64,000 bases of DNA from Clostridiales bacterium (GCA_021199255.1 JAJQIK010000093.1:38238-102237); one strand, 5' to 3'; shown: positions 8,901 through 17,674, counted from the stretch's first letter. Numbers and translations: made by a program. The notes: generated by a model from the sequence alone, not told the origin.

Positions 8901-11032
8901 CGCACCGTCTCTACCTCGATTTCAAAAGAGCTGCTTTCATTGTCGCCGCCTGACAGAGAGCTGAACACATACTCCTTCAGCCAGTCATTGCCGCCGCTGC
9001 ACCTGCAATACACCGGCGCGTTGTAGACCGCCAGTGTGCCGGAGCCGCTCTCATTCCCATTCCCCTCGGCAAGCGCCGATACCTGAATTTCCGTGGTTCC
9101 CGAAGAGGCCACCGTCCCGGTTCCCGTACTCCCTGAGGCCGTCAGCTTATATTTACCCTTCCCTGCTCCCACATAGAGAAAATACGCGTCGATGTTGGTC
9201 TTTTCGCCCTCCTCTTCTTCAGCCTCATAGGCTTCCAGGGACAGGGCGGAAACGCCCCCGGATTCCTGTCCCTCTTCCTCCGTCTCCTCGCCCGCCAGCT
9301 CATAAGCGTCATAGGGGCGGGGAACGTCCTCTTTATCCGTAATCTTCGTTTCCTTCTCGGAGCGGTAAAAGATTTCTTCGGAGTCCTCGTCCTCCGAAGC
9401 TGCCCGGAAGGTGACCACATAATACTGCACTCCGGAGGCTGCCTGACTGCCTGCTGCTTCGCCGCTGTCCGTCCCGCTCTCTACCAGCCTGCGCCACTGG
9501 CTCGCCAAGCCCGCCGCCCGGGCGCTTCCCCCGGCGCTGCTGTTGCCTCCGCTGCCTGTGCCGCTGTCCGTTCCTGCGCTGCCGCTGTTGCCTTCCGTAC
9601 CATTGCTGCCATTGTCCGCGCTGCCTCCGGCAGTTCCTCCGCTGCCCGCAGCGCCGGATTCCCCGCTTTCTCCGTTACTTCCCGTGCCGCCCGCAGCGCC
9701 GGATTCCTCACCGTCCCCGTCGCTTTCCGTGCCGCCCGCGGAACCGGCTTCCTCCTCGTCCCCGTCGCTTTCCGTGCCGTCCGTGGAACCGGCTTCCTCC
9801 TCGTCCCCGTCGCTTTCCGTGCCGTCTGTGGAACCGGCTTCCTCGCTCCCGTCGGTTTCGTCCTCCTCTGTCTCCGGGACGCCGTACAGAACCTGATTCA
9901 CCGTTCCCGCATAGCGGTAAGTCCCGTCTGCTTCCAGCAGATATAAGCCGGTGGACGTGGAATAGCTGCCCTCGTCGTAAGCTTTCACGCTGTCTACCAC
10001 ATACAAGGCCGTTCCTTCCGTCTGCTCCCCCGCCGGGGCAAAGGTCACATGATAATTTCCCCCGGAAGCATACTGCCAGCTTTCGGCTGAGGACAGGGTG
10101 CTATAGGTAGTATAACCACCAGCAGAATTAGCGTCTCCGCTAATCTTGTCAAAATCATAGCCCGCAGTATCACTGCTGCCCTCTGCCAGCTTCACATAAG
10201 AGCCTGTAAAAATCCCCTGGGCGTATGTGGTGGTTGTGTCCTCTTCAGAGTCACCCTCTTCAGAGGCTCCTTCTTCCGTTTCCCCAGAGTCCGTTGTAGA
10301 AACGCCCTCCGAACCGCCCTCCGAATCAGCCTCGGCAAGAATTACAGTGGCGCCCTCAGAACCAGTCTCGGCAACGGTTACGGAAGTCCCCCCGGAGGAG
10401 ACAGAAGCGCTCGCTGTGCCGGTAACCGACTGCGTATTGGCACTCCCTTCACTTACAGTATCCCACAACAGCACCCAGCCGTCTGAGGCGGACACGGAGG
10501 TAACCCCGCCGTAGGCCTCTTCATAGGTAATCTCAGGGAAAGACTCTCTCGCCGACTGGGAAACCACCCGCTTGTAAAGCTCCTCCCTGTCGGAATAGTC
10601 TGAAAGCCCCTCGCCTACGATGACCGCTCTCAGTTCCTCAGCCAGCGTGGTCTGGTTCCCGCTCAGATACCCCAGAGTCCCTGTGGAAAAGGGATACTGC
10701 GTCGATGCTGTCACCGTACCGGTTCCCCCACCTGTACTCTCTATCGTCTGCACCGTATAATAAGCCTGGGAGGGCACAATGTCCAGAATCACATAGGGGT
10801 CGTCTTCGTCGTGTTCCTCCACAATCCTGCCAATGCCCGAGAAGGATTCCTTCGCCATGGCCGTCATGGGTTCCACGTACTGCAAAATACTATAGCCCGC
10901 CATGACCGCTGCAAGAAACAGGGCGGCCAGAGCCAGAAACAACCCTCCTGTGCGTCTGGCGCGCGGCGCTTTCCTCCGCTCCCGACCCGTCTTATGAAGT
11001 TGTATCCTTTCATTCCCTCTGTTTGTCTTCAT
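5945..11032 (-). CDS. Very large exported protein at the end of the pilus operon
   Basis: This 1695-residue protein has no assigned function. After a basic N-terminus there is a single hydrophobic helix at about residues 29-52 (GLFLALAALFLAAVMAGYSI), which would anchor or export it, then a motif DEDDPYVILDIVPSQAYY. From memory, similar starts occur in Clostridia proteins labelled DUF5057; I could not verify this. A Ser/Gly/Asp/Glu-rich region around residues 380-520 holds near-identical 15-residue repeats (EEAGSTDGTESDGDE), probably an extended stalk. Two later stretches (YDLVFIGLDG...LLEYMEAGYPVLVEDGFF and WDVVVWTLDQAE...YAGEGRSLLICSQ) look like Rossmann/GATase-1-like folds without an obvious catalytic triad. 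It lies 34 bases behind a prepilin gene and is followed by a strong terminator. A pilus-associated or tip protein is my inference. Confidence 0.75.
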   Translation of the reverse strand: MKTNRGNERIQLHKTGRERRKAPRARRTGGLFLALAALFLAAVMAGYSILQYVEPMTAMAKESFSGIGRIVEEHDEDDPYVILDIVPSQAYYTVQTIESTGGGTGTVTASTQYPFSTGTLGYLSGNQTTLAEELRAVIVGEGLSDYSDREELYKRVVSQSARESFPEITYEEAYGGVTSVSASDGWVLLWDTVSEGSANTQSVTGTASASVSSGGTSVTVAETGSEGATVILAEADSEGGSEGVSTTDSGETEEGASEEGDSEEDTTTTYAQGIFTGSYVKLAEGSSDTAGYDFDKISGDANSAGGYTTYSTLSSAESWQYASGGNYHVTFAPAGEQTEGTALYVVDSVKAYDEGSYSTSTGLYLLEADGTYRYAGTVNQVLYGVPETEEDETDGSEEAGSTDGTESDGDEEEAGSTDGTESDGDEEEAGSAGGTESDGDGEESGAAGGTGSNGESGESGAAGSGGTAGGSADNGSNGTEGNSGSAGTDSGTGSGGNSSAGGSARAAGLASQWRRLVESGTDSGEAAGSQAASGVQYYVVTFRAASEDEDSEEIFYRSEKETKITDKEDVPRPYDAYELAGEETEEEGQESGGVSALSLEAYEAEEEEGEKTNIDAYFLYVGAGKGKYKLTASGSTGTGTVASSGTTEIQVSALAEGNGNESGSGTLAVYNAPVYCRCSGGNDWLKEYVFSSLSGGDNESSSFEIEVETVRADQVTYAMLQAADLVYLESGAFTVLNEENLSFNYIQASDDDVLDMSDGNAGELLRRAAEELLPVIVDYKAVKSDDYKDTNYQMLARAFLKKDLAGFYAEMNIQGSLMENLAMNVDSTEDFPNLTDNDYHYVNKNVYLVHADTPLVSEDFADSFEEDETERGFSAVLEAIEAENTTLSEEDQISLSVSKAMAVQYIINYAEGLIGEFGDLTILELQPTANTASDLYTVEDTKGNTKLCWRTESMSAGRQILSSETSFAVSVSVKSAAQFNGEWEDLNSVYDLVFIGLDGQRLNLSGDQYQSPVYNKEELNGKYYHTGDESGVGSYDANDITAQKMTDLLEYMEAGYPVLVEDGFFTGGSARKVSEEDINTKYIDEDSVMFRFLSSAVTDERYQECIYTVSDAMSSAMFMTRLKISRPRIALQEGGGESAGVQRVSQDTQEEYHGTIAYEIKDNRGEDYYGETLLHLYADFNYDGIFAADEELSDYTVQDNVVDLSLTDMGYGILPWKLEVTDAGNPYRRDSVQGYFEWSSPSAEEIQVLQIADGDDVWRNLQAMYEDEESSVLAAYLAGVEGITGISLEIETVTSAELGAYLETNASWLNQWDVVVWTLDQAETDGTVAEAVADYAGEGRSLLICSQDADGRMGLDAGLLGQTEENRTYVSLGAEGASEYLRYAGLEQSMFEAQTDLACQQVNEGSIAYYPYQLGSGDLTCGADTALRASEYLLDFEDNLKSETGVDYVTVWYTLGGSTSTAYGISPKDARNNYYCYSKGNVMYLGQSEYPYAYDAQEGELPEDSDGAAECKLFVNALMAAYHAGIHSPDVAIVAGFAEDSARIQSISVPFDQLWYEDSDDTAGVLDTTVDVYFRYTDSNIAAQKDTQVSFYYEDPAGGVSLEGVFGEAVTATQFTSQIWTVADNSLTLVGEEDLQAGRVYRIQAPVTALKENGTLNCADIYIVVETEFSRGGGSREVSGGASVSLNRAQLFLLE
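9703..9837 (-). repeat. 45-bp tandem repeat within the large exported protein gene
   Basis: Three consecutive 45-bp units (9703-9747 degenerate; 9748-9792 and 9793-9837 almost identical) encode the 15-residue repeat EEAGSTDGTESDGDE. The period is a multiple of three, so slippage would change stalk length without breaking the frame. Confidence 0.85.
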
Positions 11033-11066
11033 ACTGATTATCCGCCTTTGATGATTTCTGTCCCCG

Positions 11067-14000
11067 TCAGCTACCAGACTTTGTCCATGACGTTCCGTCA
11101 GCCGCGCAGGTCCATGTGCCGTATACTTTACTGCTGTCCCCTGTAGCCTTTAGGGTTAATGTATAGGTACTGGTTGTGGAATTATAGCTATAGGTAAAGG
11201 TAATAGCCCCCCAGGTATAGTTCCAGGTATTTTCCCCATAGGTATCGGACGCCAGGAAATACTGCACCGAAGCCGAGGTCGTATAATCCGCCGTCGTACA
11301 CTCCGGGAAATCGCTGTCCGTGGGCAGGGGAACTTCCATCATGCACTCGTCACTATTATAGGTAAAGTAAATCCGCGCTCCCCAGACCGCCTCTACAGTG
11401 GTGCTGCCTTCTCCAGTCAGCGACCACTCGCCACTCTCGCAGGTATAGGTACCATAGCAATAGGTGGTGGTCTTGTGGGCGCTGGTGGCCTCCGTTTCCG
11501 TCAGCCGGACAGACCACTCGTCCGTATAGGTTCCCGTCACGGTACAGTTGAGCGCCTGGATATCGCTGCTGTTGGACGTGTTAAAGGCGATCAGCGAATA
11601 CGACGCCGTCTGTTCTCCACTCGTACCGGCGCTAAAAGGAAAGGCGCTGTCCGACGGCGCGGGGAAATAAGCCGCATAGGTACTGCCGTTTTTCGTAATC
11701 GTGATGTTAAGCGCCGTCTCCGTTTCGTCCGACTCTACGTGCTGCCGCGTCCACATTTCTGCTCCTACCGCGCAGCTGTAGGTTCCATAGATATGGTTCG
11801 TCACCTTACTGCCGTTCACAGACCGGGAGGACAGGGTAATGGTATAGCTGTCCGCCCCGCCGCTTACGCCCGCCACATACTTACAGGTCACCACAATATT
11901 GCTCAGATAACCTGTATATACGCCGCCGGAGGTATATTGGATAAAATTGTACACCACCGACTGTTCGTCAGAGCTTTGCAGGCTGAAAGGGAAGCTGCTG
12001 TCCGTGGGCAGCGGGAAATTCGTCCATCGCTCTTCTCCACTTTCCGAGGGCAACTGCAGATTCAGCCCCATATCAATCTTGATGGTGATGGTACTGTCCG
12101 GCTGCTCATAATAATGGGTATCATAATCCCCATTGATATTATCACTCTTATAAAGATACTCATAACCGCCCCTTATGGTGGGGTCATTGGCGTACACATA
12201 GCCCGGCACGATATGATAGGTGCCGCAGGCTTCTTCCAGATTCGTATTGCTGGTATCCCGTTTCAGGAACTGGCTGGAATCCGGATAGAGGGTGATCGCG
12301 CCGCCCGGCAGCGTCATGTCTGAATCGTAGGACAACACGGCATCGTCCCCATCAAAGCCGCAGATCCTCTCCCAATCCTCTATATCGTCTCCGTCCCCCC
12401 GATACAGGGTATAGCGGATATTGTGCATAATCACATTGGAATCCACATTGAGGACATCTCCCAGGGAAGGCTGCCCCATAACCGTTTCCCCGCCTGTGAC
12501 AAAGGAATATTTCTCATAATAATCCGCATCGTCGTTGGGATAGGTGACGCCGTTGTAGGCCAGCGTAATCTCCGGCGGGCTCAGAATCCCATAATAAAAA
12601 TCGTCCGCCTCATACTTCGTCCCCACATACTTCCCCCGGGAATCCAGATTGGCAAGATATTCCGTCACGATATCCTTCGCGTCGTCCTCGTAATAGCCGC
12701 TGATTTCATTATTGGCCTTCTTCTCCCTGGTCTCTACCGATACAGGGTCCAATACCTGGAAGAACACATAATAAGAACGGTTTAAATCCAGGCCAAATAA
12801 ATCCGGATTAAATCTTTCATTGGCCGCGGTGGTATAATACAGTACCACCTGGTCATCCTCCGCGGTCGTACTGTCCATTTCCCTGACACGGACGCAATAA
12901 ACATATCTGGAATAATCCGTCTTTAAATTGGAACGCATATAGTCTAACGGCCCCGGATCATTATCTGTTCCGAACTTAAATCCTGATTGAATCGGCTGAT
13001 CGCCCGGACTGGACACCGTCAGGGTCAGCGTCCCCTTTACCGGCGGCGTATCCGGCGTTTCCTTAGAACCATAACCGCCGTTTTTATTCTTCGACAGGGC
13101 GGAATACGCTTCCACTACGATTTCATCGTCCTCCCGGGCTGAAGCGCTCACCTGAATCGCAACGCTCCCCGCGTCCGAGGCCGTAACCGTAGCAGGCCCT
13201 GACACCACCGTCCAGTCGCACAAATCCCAGTCCTGCGTAAGGTCGTCTCCCGCACAGCTATAGCTGCTGCACAGGCTGCCCAGCAAATAGCCTGCGGCGC
13301 TGCCCTCTATCGTAACCGTCTCCCCCGGTGCAGCGGTACTCTCCTCGCTGGTAAGGTTCACGGAATTGACCCGCTTAATCCGCACCGTCACTTCCTTCGT
13401 GCTGGCCTGATCCGTATAGGCTGCGCGGGTCACGCAGACCTTAAAGCTCTGTCTTGTTTCCGTGGTTCCTATGGTCAGTTCTCCGTCCTCCGTGACAGAG
13501 GTTCCATTCTTCGCCCCCGCCGACAGATACCAGCGGACGGAGGTGTCCTCATCCGTTCCCTCCACAGCAGAGGTCAGCGTATAGTGGTCTCCCGGCTCCA
13601 GCACAAGGTCGCCTATGGGCGTAATCGTAAATTCCGTCGCCTTTTTCATGGGCTCCACCGTCACCTGATTCACCAGAACCCGGTTGCGCACGGTAATATT
13701 ATTAGAAGTCGTATATTCTCTGCTGCCATTGGCGAAGGTCATGGAAACCATCACCACCCTGTTTTCTTCAAACTGGGAAATATCCACATGAAATTCCTTC
13801 ACATGCTGCGCCAGGATAGCCTTGTTCGCATCTTCGAATCCGGGCTCCGGGCTGCTATCGGTTACCTCGTCGTCGCTGGTATTAAAGTAAATGATTTCAT
13901 CCTCCTGGCTCCAGTAAAACCAATAGCTGGGATTGTCATTATTACTGTCCTTGCGGTTAATCACCACCAGACTTTTCTCCGTGGGCTCCACACTGAACTC

Positions 14001-14264
14001 AGAATCCTTCAGCACCATCTGCATCTCCGAGGAGGAATCAGCCCTGCCGCCATAATTGATGCTGTCCGTCGTGTCAATAATAACATCTGAAATTTGATTC
14101 AGCGCAAGCTGCGCTTCCTGCTGCAGCATAATATCCGTATTAGCCGACGTATAGCTTCTGGAGCCGACGATAATGAAACCGCAGACTGCCAGCGTCACAA
14201 CCGCCAAGATAGCCACCGCTATAATCAATTCCACTAACGTAAAGCCCTTTTGATTCCTTCTCAT
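11067..14264 (-). CDS. Giant prepilin-like minor pilin with C-terminal repeats
   Basis: The N-terminus MRRNQKG|FTLVELIIAVAILAVVTL is a class III (type IV) prepilin signal: cleavage after Gly7, Glu at +5 and a hydrophobic assembly helix. At 1065 residues it is many times larger than ordinary pilins (about 150-200). Behind the helix comes a PilW-like region (MLQQEAQLALNQISDVI), then Ig-like beta segments including TVEPMKKATEFTITPIGDL and GTLTLTVSSPGDQP. The last 330 or so residues form three diverged repeats of about 110 residues, each with a (L/F)P(L/A)P(T/S)DSxFP motif and ending in YGT(Y/W)(S/T)C...W. PilD (21907-22659) should process it. Size and repeats suggest a tip or adhesive minor pilin, as for the large PilK of C. 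difficile; that role is inferred. Confidence 0.85.
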   Translation of the reverse strand: MRRNQKGFTLVELIIAVAILAVVTLAVCGFIIVGSRSYTSANTDIMLQQEAQLALNQISDVIIDTTDSINYGGRADSSSEMQMVLKDSEFSVEPTEKSLVVINRKDSNNDNPSYWFYWSQEDEIIYFNTSDDEVTDSSPEPGFEDANKAILAQHVKEFHVDISQFEENRVVMVSMTFANGSREYTTSNNITVRNRVLVNQVTVEPMKKATEFTITPIGDLVLEPGDHYTLTSAVEGTDEDTSVRWYLSAGAKNGTSVTEDGELTIGTTETRQSFKVCVTRAAYTDQASTKEVTVRIKRVNSVNLTSEESTAAPGETVTIEGSAAGYLLGSLCSSYSCAGDDLTQDWDLCDWTVVSGPATVTASDAGSVAIQVSASAREDDEIVVEAYSALSKNKNGGYGSKETPDTPPVKGTLTLTVSSPGDQPIQSGFKFGTDNDPGPLDYMRSNLKTDYSRYVYCVRVREMDSTTAEDDQVVLYYTTAANERFNPDLFGLDLNRSYYVFFQVLDPVSVETREKKANNEISGYYEDDAKDIVTEYLANLDSRGKYVGTKYEADDFYYGILSPPEITLAYNGVTYPNDDADYYEKYSFVTGGETVMGQPSLGDVLNVDSNVIMHNIRYTLYRGDGDDIEDWERICGFDGDDAVLSYDSDMTLPGGAITLYPDSSQFLKRDTSNTNLEEACGTYHIVPGYVYANDPTIRGGYEYLYKSDNINGDYDTHYYEQPDSTITIKIDMGLNLQLPSESGEERWTNFPLPTDSSFPFSLQSSDEQSVVYNFIQYTSGGVYTGYLSNIVVTCKYVAGVSGGADSYTITLSSRSVNGSKVTNHIYGTYSCAVGAEMWTRQHVESDETETALNITITKNGSTYAAYFPAPSDSAFPFSAGTSGEQTASYSLIAFNTSNSSDIQALNCTVTGTYTDEWSVRLTETEATSAHKTTTYCYGTYTCESGEWSLTGEGSTTVEAVWGARIYFTYNSDECMMEVPLPTDSDFPECTTADYTTSASVQYFLASDTYGENTWNYTWGAITFTYSYNSTTSTYTLTLKATGDSSKVYGTWTCAADGTSWTKSGS

Positions 14265-14323
14265 AGCCTGTGATTCCTTTCCGCCCTGTTTTCCGTCAAT
14301 CAGACGCCCGCCCCGCCGGCGAA

Positions 14324-14842
14324 TTAATTCACCAGTTCCAGAGACGCCCTGCCTGTCAGCTTTTCCAACTGAATACGATAATGCCTGCTGCCGCCCTCTA
14401 TATGAAGCTCCGATATGGTCGTCTGGTCTGTAAAGGAGCCGCTGCTCCTGTCAAAATAAATCTCCCATGCGCCTGACTCATCGGGCAGCTCATTGCCCGC
14501 GCCATCGGTAACCGAACATCTGCGGGCGCCGATCTTCTCCGCCCCCTCGCCGCCGTTTTCCCAGGAACCGCCCGCGCTGTCCCTGGTCTGCAGCCTGCTG
14601 TAGATATTGCCGTTATCGCCCCGATACAGGAGCAGGCGTACATTGCCCTGCCCGTAGCTCATGGTGGTAATCTTACATTCGGAGATGGCGCTCATAATAT
14701 CGTTGGCGCAGGTCTTGGCATTGGCGCTGAAAATCAGGCTCACGGATAAGGCCAGCGTCGTGGCCAGCGCCGCTATCACGGCAATGACAATAATCAGTTC
14801 CACGAGAGAATAACCTCTGTTATTTTTCTCTATCCTGTCCAT
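14324..14842 (-). CDS. Prepilin-type minor pilin (GspH/FimT-like size)
   Basis: A minor pilin or pseudopilin: MDRIEKNNRG|YSLVELIIVIAVIAALATTLAL has the cleavage Gly, Glu at +5 and a hydrophobic helix. I use the ATG at 14842, which has a GGGAGAGG site; an earlier in-frame start at 14932 would add 30 basic residues and overlap the upstream gene. The 172-residue product has a beta-rich C-terminal part (NVRLLLYRGDNGNIYSRL; SELHIEGGSRHYRIQLEKL) of the kind found in GspH/FimT-type minor pilins. It is followed closely by the giant prepilin gene. Which minor pilin slot it fills in the initiating tip complex is not clear. Confidence 0.85.
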   Translation of the reverse strand: MDRIEKNNRGYSLVELIIVIAVIAALATTLALSVSLIFSANAKTCANDIMSAISECKITTMSYGQGNVRLLLYRGDNGNIYSRLQTRDSAGGSWENGGEGAEKIGARRCSVTDGAGNELPDESGAWEIYFDRSSGSFTDQTTISELHIEGGSRHYRIQLEKLTGRASLELVN

Positions 14843-14900
14843 CTGTCCCGTTCCTCTCCCGACAAGCTTCTCTGCTCTCCTCTTTGCCCTTCTTAATACG

Positions 14901-17528
14901 CTACTTCTTAATCCAGTTCTCATAGCGGACAATCTTGGAATAGTCTATATTCAGATTGCCGTATTCATCTACGTCCGTCTCTTCATAACCATTCTTTAAC
15001 ATACCCGAACCGTTGTAGAACACATTCGCCGGTACATTGGAATCCCCTTCTATCTCGGATTCAGCCTGCAAGACGTCATATACGCCCTCCGCATCTTTGG
15101 CAATCGTCACAGAATCCGCCACGGTAATCTTCCCGCTGGCGATAATCAGCCCCTGAAAATTCTTCTGTACTTCCACATCTCCTATGGCGACCACCAGCCT
15201 TAGATCGGAATCCGTCACCCGATAGGTATCCCCGGACTGTTTGGAACAGTCCACAAACACCGCCTTTAAGCCGTCCGTCGCGGTAAATTCCACCTTACCG
15301 TCCGAGCCGCCCTGTTCGTCCAGATAATCCTGTAATCCGGTGACGCTCTCGGAATCCGTAGTTTGTGTGTTCAGCCTGATCAGGTTCTCAAATACGGTTT
15401 TTTCCGTCCCTCCGTCGTCCTCCTGAAGATTGAGGAGCAGATTCTCATAACACAATGCGCTGTCCGCCGACATTTCCTCTAAGGCTTCCTGGGTCGTCGC
15501 ATTGACAACCGTCTCTACGTTGTCGGAAATTTCCTGATAGGTTCCCTCTTCCGTCTGGCTATCCGCGTTTTCCGTCTCTTCCTCCGCGTCCTGCGTCAAT
15601 TCAGACAAAAGCCTGACCAGATTGGCGCCCTCTGAGGAAACCGCTACGGAATCAGAGGCCGCAGCGTCCAGCACGGATACCATACTGTTGCCCACCACCG
15701 TATAGCTTACGTTATCCTTGATCTTAATGCCGCCGGAGGCATACTGGTTAAAATACGCGTCCAGACTGGCTTTATTGCTGTTGACATTGTAATACTGCGC
15801 AAAATATTCCTCCGCGTGCTGATCATCAAGCAGCAGGTACAGGTATACCTGCCCTTCTCTCCCGGAAGTGCCGGACTCATAGTAAAACCGGATTCCACAG
15901 GACTGCGCCGCCTGATTCAGCTTCGTAACCGCCGCGGCCGCATCTGAGGTGTCGATTCCGCTCAGGCTGTCCAGGTCAATATCTCCAATCCCATAAGCGG
16001 AGAGCTTTTCATACCCCAGTCTGGCAGCCTCTTTGCTGGCATTAACCAGCCGGAAGTCCTGACCCTTCTCCTGATACTCCGACAGGTTCTCAAGCATTTC
16101 CAGCCATGTGCTGAAGGACACCGGGTTCTGTCCGATCACCGTCTCGCCGTCCAGAGTGCCCACACACTCCGCCGGAACCAGATAAGCGATCTGGTTACTC
16201 TTGACAGAAATAGACTCCCCCATCAGCACATGAGGCAGCCCGTTATCCGTATCTTCTTCCTGAGACAGCCCAACATAGGCTCTGCCCGCCAGTTCCAAAA
16301 CAGTCAGTCCCAGCAAATCCACGGTAGAATCCTTACCGTTAATGAGGATAGCGCTGCTGGAATCCGCCGGATTCAGGTTCTGCTCCTGCGTCACCGTATT
16401 GCCGTCCTCATCTTCCGTCTCCACTTCCTCGCTCCTGAGGGCGGTGTTGGTATTGCCATACCCGTAATACCGTCCCGCCAGAGAGACGCTGCTGCCCTTA
16501 CCGGACAGAATCAGGTCGTTGGCTATGTACATCTTGCCCGATACGTCTACATGACTTCCGTTCACCGCCAATCCCCGGGCGTAGATACTGGTTCGGTAGC
16601 CCACGCCGTTCTGAATCCGGTTTTCCACGATCAGGCTTGCGTCCTGATGGAGCAGACTCACAAAATGAGAGTTATTGCCCACTACAATATCCGCTCCTGA
16701 AATTACGTAGGACGCGTCCGTAACCGTCACCCTGGCGCCCGGGCTGAGCTGAATACCGCCGTCGTCCTCATCGTCCTCTCCCGCGCCGCCGTAAATACTG
16801 CCTTCCACCGTTACAGTCTGATTATCCGCAAACTCAATCCCCTGACCGCCGATCAGCGCATAGGGATAGAGCCTGTCGATGGCGCCTGCCTGTGTAAACC
16901 GCAGAGAAGGTACGTCGATGGCGATATCCGTATTAATCACGGACAGATAACCGTTGCTGTCATAAAATTCCACGCAGATGTTCTTAAGAACCATACTGTA
17001 GCCATTGGAGGAAGAAGCCCGCTGAAACAGGGGGTCCGCGTCATTCCAGGTCTGGTTCACGATATATCCCCCGGCATTGCCCTCGCTCCAAAACTCCTGA
17101 TCCACAAAGGCTTCCAGCACGCTCTTATCGTAACAGTCCGACGTCCCGGACTGGCTCACATTCAGCTGTTCCTCCACGGATGCAATATACGCGGTTACAA
17201 AATAACTCTTCCGGTTGGCTTCCGTTCCCAGCGCGTCCCAATTGCTGAGAACCTCCTGATATGCGATATTAATAGACCGCGAAGCCACATCCTTCTTCAC
17301 GCCCGCCACAATCTGCTCCACCACGGTCTCCGCCGAATAAAAGCTGTTTTTCACCTTCATATCGTTGATCTTAATCCGATAATTCAAATAGGCGGACCAG
17401 AGGATCGTAGTAGCCAGGATTCCAATCAATGCCATGGCGATAATAACGATGACAATAGCGGAACCTCTGTTGTCTTTCTTTATGCAGTTTTTCCCAATCA
17501 TGCCCCTGCTTTTCCAAAGCTTCCTCAT
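14901..17528 (-). CDS. Large PilX-like prepilin without Glu5
   Basis: The 875-residue product begins with a basic stretch, then DNRG|SAIVIVIIAMALIGILATTILW, a PilX/GspK-type N-terminus: a Gly at the cleavage site followed by a long hydrophobic helix, but with Ile rather than Glu at position +5. GspK and some PilX-like tip subunits also lack Glu5, which fits a subunit at the end of the fibre. The remainder is mostly beta-rich and repetitive (VDVSGKMYIANDLILSGKGSSVSLAG; IEFADNQTVTVEGSIYGGAG), resembling the parallel-beta style of polymer-forming/DUF-type surface proteins, with acidic stretches. The ATG has an AGGAGG site. It is preceded by 34-bp tandem repeats (17566-17674). Structural role as tip-complex subunit is inferred. 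Confidence 0.8.
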   Translation of the reverse strand: MRKLWKSRGMIGKNCIKKDNRGSAIVIVIIAMALIGILATTILWSAYLNYRIKINDMKVKNSFYSAETVVEQIVAGVKKDVASRSINIAYQEVLSNWDALGTEANRKSYFVTAYIASVEEQLNVSQSGTSDCYDKSVLEAFVDQEFWSEGNAGGYIVNQTWNDADPLFQRASSSNGYSMVLKNICVEFYDSNGYLSVINTDIAIDVPSLRFTQAGAIDRLYPYALIGGQGIEFADNQTVTVEGSIYGGAGEDDEDDGGIQLSPGARVTVTDASYVISGADIVVGNNSHFVSLLHQDASLIVENRIQNGVGYRTSIYARGLAVNGSHVDVSGKMYIANDLILSGKGSSVSLAGRYYGYGNTNTALRSEEVETEDEDGNTVTQEQNLNPADSSSAILINGKDSTVDLLGLTVLELAGRAYVGLSQEEDTDNGLPHVLMGESISVKSNQIAYLVPAECVGTLDGETVIGQNPVSFSTWLEMLENLSEYQEKGQDFRLVNASKEAARLGYEKLSAYGIGDIDLDSLSGIDTSDAAAAVTKLNQAAQSCGIRFYYESGTSGREGQVYLYLLLDDQHAEEYFAQYYNVNSNKASLDAYFNQYASGGIKIKDNVSYTVVGNSMVSVLDAAASDSVAVSSEGANLVRLLSELTQDAEEETENADSQTEEGTYQEISDNVETVVNATTQEALEEMSADSALCYENLLLNLQEDDGGTEKTVFENLIRLNTQTTDSESVTGLQDYLDEQGGSDGKVEFTATDGLKAVFVDCSKQSGDTYRVTDSDLRLVVAIGDVEVQKNFQGLIIASGKITVADSVTIAKDAEGVYDVLQAESEIEGDSNVPANVFYNGSGMLKNGYEETDVDEYGNLNIDYSKIVRYENWIKK

Positions 17529-17565
17529 AGCCTCGCCCTCCTGTAAAGCTTCCCGATGCCTGACG

Positions 17566-17674
17566 CTTTCAGTCCTCTGAAGCTCCCAGCCTCTTCCCGC
17601 TTTCAGCCCTTTGAAATTTCCGGTTCCTTCCCGCTCTCAGCCTTTTGAAATTTCCGGTCTTTTCCCGCTCTCAG
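17566..17674. repeat. 34-bp tandem repeat between two prepilin genes
   Basis: Three head-to-tail units of exactly 34 bp (17566-17599, 17600-17633, 17634-17667) plus 7 bases of a fourth fill the gap between the 489-residue prepilin stop codon (17671-17673) and the PilX-like gene. Units 2 and 3 differ at only a few positions; each contains CTTTCAG or CTCTCAG and ends in TTCCCG or TTTCCCG. The last partial unit includes the stop codon. Confidence 0.85.

Noticed and set aside
9543-9896. Proline/serine-rich open frame on the plus strand
   Set aside because: It is the complement of the low-complexity repeat region of the 1695-residue protein; repeats keep all frames open.
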